Assembly: GCA_021613375.1 (NCBI GenBank)
Contig: CM038725.1
Coordinates: 37,887,824 to 37,951,823 of the forward strand
Direction of reading: 5' to 3'
DNA: 64,000 bases
Source of the DNA: Megaleporinus macrocephalus
Lineage: Eukaryota; Chordata; Actinopteri; Characiformes; Anostomidae
Positions 55,041 through 64,000 of this stretch are shown one piece after another; positions within the stretch are counted from its first letter, which is position 1; each line of letters starts with the position of its first letter. The notes under the pieces are model-generated. The model was not told where the DNA came from and did not search any database. It saw nothing but the letters and a program-made list of their open reading frames with translations. A program made the position numbers and the translations under genes.

Positions 55041-57979
55041 GTACATGATTATTATGATGTAAATCATCTTCGTTTGAGTAATAACTGCAACCTGCAAGGG
55101 TTGTGCAGTTATAATAAAGAAAAATAATAATGCTCATATTCAGAATATTGCAATCATTGACTTAGTATTTTGATGGATGAGAGCTGAACAATGAAACATT
55201 ATTTTAACATTACTTTTTACTATTATGATAACAAAACATGAGTACCAACTTTGACATACAGTGCAGCAACAATTTGCTCAGTTAAAAGTACCTTTGAATA
55301 ATACTTTTTAAGATTCTGGATTTATGAATATAATATTGAGGCAAAATTGCAATATTATTTACAAAAAAAAATTGTCTACAATTTTTTTTTTATAAATTTA
55401 TATTCCAAGTTACATAATTTGTGTTTTCTTAGCAAAATCTTGTAGATAGCTTGCATAAGAAAAATAGATGTTCCATTGAAACCATTGTAATACATTTACT
55501 AAATTTGTTGCATGCATAAACGTCATAAAAATATAAATATCATATCGAACCTTACCTTTTGCCTCGGGCTAAGATAGGGTGTTTAAGTTTTTATAAGATA
55601 TTTTATACAAATTGTAACCATTTTTTGTTCCAGGTATCTCCTTTTGTGTACTGACAGAAACAATTATATGGAAAATGGATGGTTATCACATCTCTCTGCA
55701 ATAAATTTGTAACCAGTAATAGACAAACTGGTCAATCTCAACACTAGAGAAATGGGAGGTATAATAGGCATTGTAGTAGACAGGCAGGTCAACATACATG
55801 GTAAATGCACACAGCACACCCCACCACATGATGTATAGGCTATTAAATGTGAATTCTATAGATTTTTCAAAGCTTCTTAAATTAATATTTAAAAATAAAA
55901 AACCTCATGACAAAATATGTCACCACCAGGTCATCATTGACAGTTGATATAAGAACTGTCTTCTCCTATAGACCTCTATTTTAAGAACAACCATTTTTAC
56001 ATGTATCTGGATTTTTGCTCTATCAACTTAAAAAAACTTTTTATCATGAACACAGCTCAAGCTGGTCGGCAGTGGAGTCATGGCTTGAGCTGGCTCAATG
56101 CCTTTCTAGGTGATTTGGACACTCGGGCTGCTGATGAATTAGCCTTTCAGCCGGTTTCTTACTAGATATAGGCACACACTGGGTCTAGATTTAGGTCCAT
56201 GTCTACAATACACAGGACCTATGTATCTTGGTTACATTCAGGACAGAAGTGAAACAATTAAGCCATAGACAATTTGATGTTTTGTTTCCTATGGTGAAAG
56301 GAATTCTGATAGAAGGGACACTATGAAGTGAGGACATATGGATGTATTTTAACTCCAAATTGGTTGTAAACAGTTGGTACCTAAGATGTGCCATCACATT
56401 TATTCATATAATGAACTAGAGGAGTTTCGGATATTTCTGGATACTTCAGAAACTTTTCCTTAAAGAAGAGTAGTGTTAATGTAATAAAAACTTGATTACC
56501 ATTGAAAGCTTTATAGTGGAGATGTATTTTGTGAAGTGTATTTTTTATTATCTTAAATAATATTTTTTTTTCATTTACAAAAACAATTTAACTTGCACAA
56601 GTTTTATCATTGAAACTGAAAATTTGATAAATATTTCAAAGTGTATCATAATCACCATAAAAGCTTTAGATCAGAGAATAATAGTAAAATAGTGAAAATA
56701 ATAGTCTAGTAAAATGAGAAGATGCCAGCTATCCCAACAAACCTCTAATATGTAGTACCACGCATAAACAGATGTAAATATACTAACAAATATAAACAAA
56801 TATAAATGTGTTAACAGAAATACATTTCTATCATGTACTAGCAGGTATAAACAAATATAAATATACTAAGATGTAAACAGATGTCATTATACTGACAAAA
56901 ATATTTAGTATGTACTAACAAAAGTAAATAGATATAAATATATTAACACATACATTTTGAACATGTACTGATGCATATAAATAAACTGTGTCAATCAATT
57001 AAAAACTGTAATAGGCTGTGAATAATCCTGACTTATTACAAGTTTAAATAACTGGTATTTATTTTTTTGATTTTGCAGGGCCTGTGTGGTATTGCATTTA
57101 TTGTATTGTTATATAATTGTATAGTTATATATTTATTTAATCATATGCTTCTACAATTATAAGTTCTGTAGCATTAAGCTACATTTACATCATGTGTCAT
57201 TTATTTGATAAATACAGACAATCTAGTTCTTATTATCATTATACTTGTTTCAGTGAAAGTCTTTAACTGAGATAAATGCTACTTTTGTAGTACACGGAAA
57301 GAGAAAGAGAGAGAGAGATTACAACATTCAGCACTGGAACTCTGCAATTCAAACATTCTGGAAGAAGAACATAAACTCTTATTGCAAATGTAGTTCATTA
57401 TTCACTGCAGTATTTCTTCTTTTTGTGTGCTGTAATGCTGACACAGAGAAAAGTGACACACCAACTAGGCCTGTAACAATTATTATTATTTTAGCAGAAT
57501 TATTTTGTCATTTAAATAATCATATTTGCGGTTTAACACAATCCTTGAACACAAATATGAAATATCCCCACTGTGTGTGCACTCACTTTAACATGTTCCT
57601 CTCTCATTGTGAAGCACATGACATAATGGACCAAAAAAATAAAAGTTAGGTTCCATAATGGTGGAATACCTTAAACGCATGTATTGCCAGCCAATTTACC
57701 TGTGTGGTAAAGCTTGTTTATTGTTCGATATCTTACCACAGCGCAACTAAGATTAGAAATCACAAATGTATGAAAAACACTTGTTTATAAAATTAAATCA
57801 TTTTGAAGTGTACAAGAACAAAAAAAATTGGATTGATTGTTTTAATTTCAACTGGATTGAAAACAGTGACATCCACAAGGAACAATCACTGTCACAAATC
57901 TTTGCAAACAGTAATAGGAAGTTCATAATTGAGTTGTATTTGGCTTGTATTTGACTATATGCGGCATAGAACAAGTATG
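55041..57979. other. Long spacer without visible gene
   Basis: AT-rich sequence. 56755-57000 has loosely repeated 'atataaacaaatataaat' type units, and a short GA tract lies at 57299-57318. Open stretches up to 74 codons lack any domain. Confidence 0.5.
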
Positions 57980-58100
57980 CGTAGGCCATACTGAGGAGAG
58001 GTCACCAGTACATCACTCAGATAGCTTGATGTTTTGCAGTCCTTCAAATTCCTGTTTTTTTTTAGAGCTGTTTATATCTGCTTAGCATAGTAAACGCTTC
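57980..58100 (-). other. Family 3' flank of ZnF gene 9
   Basis: The minus strand reads 'tttgaaggactgcaaaacat' and 'caagctatctgagtgatgta', matching flanks at 44440 and 49290. It lies about 1.2 kb after the stop of gene 9, as expected for the duplicated unit. 58101-59280 otherwise shows only the hairpin at 59061. Confidence 0.6.
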
Positions 58101-59060
58101 GCTGTTGCAACCTTCACAGTCAAATCTCCTCCGTTACAGTCCTCAAGAAGAACAATCCAAATACACAACACACAAAAAACATTTCCTAAACATTAAAAAA
58201 GGGTAATCAAAGCCTTTTCTTCTTTGCAAGAAGCATTACCTAGTTAATGTGTAGGAACCAAAAGAGCGAAAGAGGGCTGCAAGGAGCTAAGCACACTGTT
58301 GAATGTTAAAAGTCCGAAGAGTGAACCGCGACCCATGGCTTGTTTCAGAGTGTGTCCCACTAGTGGCCCACTAGCCAATAGGGTGCAGTTTTTCCTTTCA
58401 ACTTATGGTACCATTTAGTTTAATCAAGACTACAACCATGAAACACAAACCTAAAATTTGGAACCAGCTATTTTGGTGATATGGAAATTTTTAAATACTT
58501 TTTTATTAAAAAACACAGCAAATACTTGGGTCTCATCAAAATACTGCAATGAATAGAGTATTTGTAGACATGAAACAAAGCATTGACATTAAAATAATTG
58601 TTTAGGAGAGGAATGAAAAAACTAATGCAACTGTAATCAACCTGGATCTCACAACACCAACCAGTGCAAATTCAGTAGTCCAGTAAAAATAACCCTTTAA
58701 GAATTATCAAGCGTTTGGCTATTATGCTATTTAATCTTCTGTTTTGTTTAATAAAGTTACTTCTGAATCTTGCCATTACTTGCATCTGATATATTGAGAA
58801 TGTAATCTTACAATGTAAGAGAATGTATATTGAGAATGTAATCTTATTACATTTATATTTGGTTTGTCACATCAATTATTTTTTAAACAGATAAATACTT
58901 GAATACACTTACTGCAATAGTCAAATGTTATTGTTACTCTGGGGAAAAAAATTGTTACAAGCACCTAAAATGCTATAAATAAGCGATCCAACAGTAAATA
59001 AAGCCTTGTGCATCTTTATTACAGTGATAAGAAACACAGCATCACAAAGAAAGCTCCTAT

Positions 59061-59097
59061 TCTACATGAGTAATAACGCTAGAATTACTCATGTAGA
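59061..59097. repeat. Perfect 14-bp inverted repeat
   Basis: TCTACATGAGTAAT (59061-59074) and its complement ATTACTCATGTAGA (59084-59097) with a 9-base spacer. Confidence 0.85.
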
Positions 59098-59280
59098 CCT
59101 TTGCCACACCTTCTCACTAAGTGTAGAAGCTTGACTTGGTGTTTATTATGTATATGTTCCAAGTTTTAGAAAGAGAGAAAAACAAAACAAGTAGTTTCCT
59201 CCTAAAATGTTTAAAATTTGGACTGGAGATTCCTGTTCCCTGGAATCGTTTACTCCCGTAATGTGTTATAGTTACACTCA

Positions 59281-59937
<657 letters not shown>

Positions 59938-59947
59938 TCATTCATTT

Positions 59948-61329
59948 CTGTAAGAAGATACAAAAATTTTAGTTTACACCTTACCATCAATTTACTTTTA
60001 CTATTCAAACAGACTAAATGCCTCCAGTGCCTCCAATCCCAACTCCATTAATCACATTAGACCTCGTAATCTGTAAGATGATCAGATCAGACTGCATCAA
60101 AATACCCACCTACAGAACTGATCAGTTATGTGGCAAATTATGGTCAGTTCAGCTGGCTGTTTTTTCCTTTGGTTGCTTGTTAGCTAGTTATTTTTGAGTT
60201 TATGTGGTCACGCGATTTTTACCAGTGATTTTACATCCTTTCTCCAAATGTGAGACTGACCAGGCTAAAGCAGATGATCTGATGGAGGTTAGTGATGGAG
60301 AAGAAATTGAAGGAGAGTTAAATATGCTGTTAACCCTGGCTCAAAAGTGACCTTACTGAGAGTTTATTTTCTATCTCTATATGAATTCCTCAATTGGCCC
60401 ATTTCTGATCATCACAAATCCAAACATCACAAAATCTTTTTATTCTTTTTAATAAAAATCATTTTTATATCACTGCCTTCTAACAAGGGTCAGAATTAAC
60501 CTTTATGGAGTCTGATAGCAACTATTGACATTTGTAAATATTTGCAGTCAGGAACATATTTAAAGCCACTATTTTTGTTCATGAAGTAAATAAAAAAGAA
60601 TTAAAATTATGATTTAAGATCAAAAACAAGATTTTTAAATAAACACTTCGAACATTAAATAATAAAAGACACTGATTTCAACAGATACACCAAAGAGATA
60701 CTCAGCAATGCATACAATAACATAGGAAATGAATACAGGGGTCAAGATTGACCCATGTTGTGCATTAGAAGGGATAAAATTAAATGAACTTAAGTGAGAA
60801 CATATATTATTTGGCATTATAACAATAAAATTGTCACACACTTCTATGACTAAACTGAGTTACTGATCTGTGTATTTGATCCATATATTCAGAAGATGCC
60901 ACTAAGACATATTTGCTTATAATAATAATAAAACTCTCCACAGTATTAGCCCTCCCCCATCCATAAACATCTAATAACGCACGTTTTTACAGTTAGATAT
61001 ATTTTAATATATTGGATATTTTGCTGTAGGATTTGTTAGAAATGTTTCGTCTAAGCAGAGCATTGAATTCTTTGTTGGAGGTGATCTGCAGGTGTTTGTG
61101 GCTACATCAATGAAAATGAGTCAATTTACTACATGTAAAAAACGACACGTTGATGAATTTACTACTATAAATACTACTTTCTGGACGCTTGAGTGCATAG
61201 TTGGCCACACACTCAGACACAGACACTCCCACTGCAGGAGCAGAATTCAAACTCTCAGATGTGTCTCCAGCTGTTTGTCTCAGAGTGAATGAAGAACAAT
61301 GCGTGTTAGGGTGTAGGACAGCTTCCTAC
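59948..61329 (-). other. Intron of ZnF gene 9
   Basis: 60455-60790 is shared, inverted, with the intron of gene 8 (52440-52800). The conserved intron head is shortened to about 61246-61329 ('gtgtctccagctgtttgtct'). The remainder has no feature. Confidence 0.65.
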
Positions 61330-61495
61330 CTTCAATAGTTCAGCTCTGCTTTCTGTTCGTCCAACAACACTGTCCGAGCGCGGAGGAGGCGTGGACTGCT
61401 GACCACAACACGATCTTCTGCTTTACCGCTTCAGTACAGCTGGAGAAAGTTACAGTTACAAAATTAGCGCCACCATCAGGCCTGGAGCGGCCTCA
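61330..61495 (-). promoter_or_regulatory. Promoter and non-coding exon 1 of ZnF gene 9
   Basis: Minus strand: CTCF-like box CCTGATGGTGGCGCTA (61465-61480), 'cacgcctcctccgcgctcgg' core, 'gttgttggacgaacagaaag', donor AAG/GTAGG (GT at 61328-61329). Confidence 0.67.
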
Positions 61496-61849
61496 GGCTC
61501 GAAACACGTGGTAATGGGCGTTATTTTAAATCGTATTCAGTCAACGTAACACAAAATAAGACACATCATCTGTTGAACGAAATGATCAAATCACCACACT
61601 TAATAATATACATCATGTTCATGTAGCATTTTGCTTTATTTTGTCGTAACACACTTCTCAAGAAACAATCACTGTCCAATCTCCATAAAGAGCATCAAAG
61701 TGAGTCCCTAAAATCTCTGTAAGCAGCAACAAAAAGTTAGGATGGATCTGCGTGCATTAAGCTGCATAAAGACTAAAATCTATGTAATTTAATGCGAAGC
61801 ATCATATAGAGGTCACCAGAAAATTGTTTTGTTACTCTCTCTCCATCAG

Positions 61850-62225
61850 GGTTGGACCAGAGGAGGACAGTCGCTCTCTTTCTATCAGGGTTGGACCAGA
61901 GGAGGACGGTCTCTCTCTTTCTATCAGGGTTGGACCAGAGGAGGACGGTCACTCTCTCTCTATCAGGGTTGGACCAGAGGGGGACAGTCGCTCTCTCTCT
62001 AGCCGGGGTCAATCAGAGGATTACAGTCACTGTCTCTATACAGGGTCGACCAGAGAAGGACGGTCACTCGCCCTCTCATCCCAGGTTCAACCAGAGGAGG
62101 ATGGTCACTTTCTCTCTAGATGGGGTTGACCAGAGAAAGACAGTCACTCTCTCTCTACCCAGGGTCGACCAGAGGAGGGCGATCACTCTCTCTCTGTATG
62201 CGGGGTGGATCAGAGGAGGACAGCT
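61850..62225. repeat. ~39-bp minisatellite, about 10 copies
   Basis: Units 'ggttggaccagaggagga' plus a CT-rich spacer start at 61850, 61889, 61927, 61966, 62006, 62043, 62083, 62123, 62162 and 62203 (37-41 bp apart). Because the unit is often 39 bp, repeated peptides appear in several frames; they are not genes. Divergence rises toward the right end. Confidence 0.92.
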
Positions 62226-62500
62226 TCCCCCTTGAGCCTGGGTTCCTCTCAAGGAGTGAGGGAGTGTATTCTGCTACTGTTGCCTCTATCTTGCTCTAGG
62301 TGGACTTGGACCTAGATATCCTTTCTCTTGTTTATTTTTATGCATGGACTCTCTTATTTCTTCCCATCCTTCTCTTTGTTCCCTCTTTGCTTTCATAAAC
62401 AGCTTTTCTGTAGAGCTGCTTTGAGACAGAAAAAGGTTGTAAAAAGCCCTCTAGAAATAAATGTCGATTGATTGATTGATTTTGATTGATTGAAGAAAAA
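62226..62500 (+). mobile_element. Dispersed retroelement 3' end with (ATTG)n tail
   Basis: 'gagcctgggttcctctcaag', 'ctactgttgcctctatcttg', 'gagctgctttgagacag', 'ttgtaaaaagccctctagaa' and a terminal gattgattgatt run form a repeat common in fish genomes. The minisatellite to its left appears to have grown from this element's own 'gaccagaggagga' segment. Confidence 0.65.
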
Positions 62501-62621
62501 GAGGGTCTCAGTGTGTTAAGGACACTGTCAAATATTTGTAAAACACCCATCATGGTATTGGAAACACCATTATTAGTACTATAAATTACATAGTATAAAA
62601 TCGAATGCTGAATGTGGAAGT

Positions 62622-63338
<717 letters not shown>

Positions 63339-63444
63339 CTACTAAACATTGCTCTTGGTGGAACGTCCTGACATGCCTATTAGAGTTCCTTTAAGCTGGG
63401 TAGGGGGGTACAGAGGAAGACCTGGAGGACGACACAATTAATTT

Positions 63445-64000
63445 CTGAAAGAAAAAAAAAGAAAAATTACTTGATGTGCTTATGGATTTCAGTTCAATTA
63501 TTGACATTTAATATTGAAAGAAATCTATACACAACCTGATTTGAATTAAAATTCGGCCTGAAAACCTTGGAAAAAAACCTTGGTTATGCCAAGCCTGCCA
63601 AGGAAAGGAAATTCTGCCAAGGACAACGTTGTGTGGCCTTGAAGTTTGATGGGTGCTGGACACAGATAAGCAACTAGTGTCCTTAAACTTTTTTTTAAAG
63701 AAAAGGAGACTACTTCAGTTTAAATATAATGGTGTCAAATGATGACTTGTGATGTCATAAATTGTATTACATAAAAAATGGAAAAACCCAGGTTTGGACT
63801 TAATGGTGGTTTCCACAAAGTGGACTCATATTATAAACTATGAGCCTTCTGTAAATCTGTGCCAGTGATCTTCGAGAAGACTTTAAGAAGGCATTCTCCA
63901 ACAATGAATAAAGAAACTGCTATTTTCCTTCACATAGTCTTCTAGAAATCTTTTGGATTATTTCTAGTTATTTTAATTTGATTTTGCCAATAGCTCTAAA
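63445..64000 (-). other. Partial intron of ZnF gene 10
   Basis: No recognisable feature. The conserved intron head and promoter block are not reached before position 64000. Confidence 0.55.

Noticed and set aside
61773..62235. Repetitive peptides (LLWSNPDRKR, SLSIRVGPEEDG, GLDQRRTV) on both strands
   Set aside because: They come from the 39-bp minisatellite, whose unit length is a multiple of three; no gene structure.

Overview
The window looks like the genome of a ray-finned fish, probably an otophysan such as a characiform or catfish (placement by feel, not proven). It is AT-rich and eukaryotic, with spliced genes and typical teleost transposon relics: Tc1, hAT, L1-like and other LINEs, and tRNA-derived SINEs.

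Its genes are a cluster of C2H2 zinc-finger (ZnF) genes of one family. Nine have open coding exons: 2258-3205(-), 7357-8631(-), 13477-14208(+), 36417-37283(+), 42787-43647(+), 47798-48733(+), 53753-54703(+), 59281-59868(-) and 62622-63323(-). A tenth is a clear pseudogene (16387-17545 +), and further relics lie at 6230-6480, 11385-11560 and 32985-33640. Every gene has the same plan: a non-coding GC-rich exon 1 ending AAG/GTAGG, an intron of about 1.3-1.8 kb with a conserved head, and one coding exon. The proteins have a short basic N-tail beginning MASR, 5 to 12 fingers of the CSECGKSF type joined by TGEKPY linkers, and an atypical last finger C-X2-C-X12-H-X-C followed by TKSSGGNGQ. No KRAB, BTB, SCAN or FiNZ-type effector domain is visible.

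Layout: 1-11.3 kb holds two minus-strand ZnF genes with LINE relics. 11.3-18.4 kb holds a plus-strand gene, a dead gene and a finger relic. 18.4-30.2 kb is a gene-free block of NLR-type leucine-rich-repeat (LRR) pseudo-exons amplified as a satellite-like array, with five landmarks spaced exactly 798 bp apart. 30.7-34.5 kb is repeat debris with the 3' flank of a lost ZnF gene. 34.5-54.7 kb is a regular head-to-tail array of four ZnF genes in units of about 5-6 kb, interrupted by a hAT MITE with a perfect target duplication, a Tc1/L1 composite insertion and another terminal-inverted-repeat element. 54.7-64 kb holds two minus-strand ZnF genes and a 39-bp minisatellite.

The genes are most likely nuclear DNA-binding proteins whose fingers differ at DNA-contact positions -1, 3 and 6. 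Seven promoters share a CTCF-like block, so common control or insulation of the cluster is a reasonable hypothesis. A ZnF cluster next to NLR-LRR sequence recalls zebrafish chromosome 4 (from memory). All functional statements are inferred from sequence patterns read by eye.
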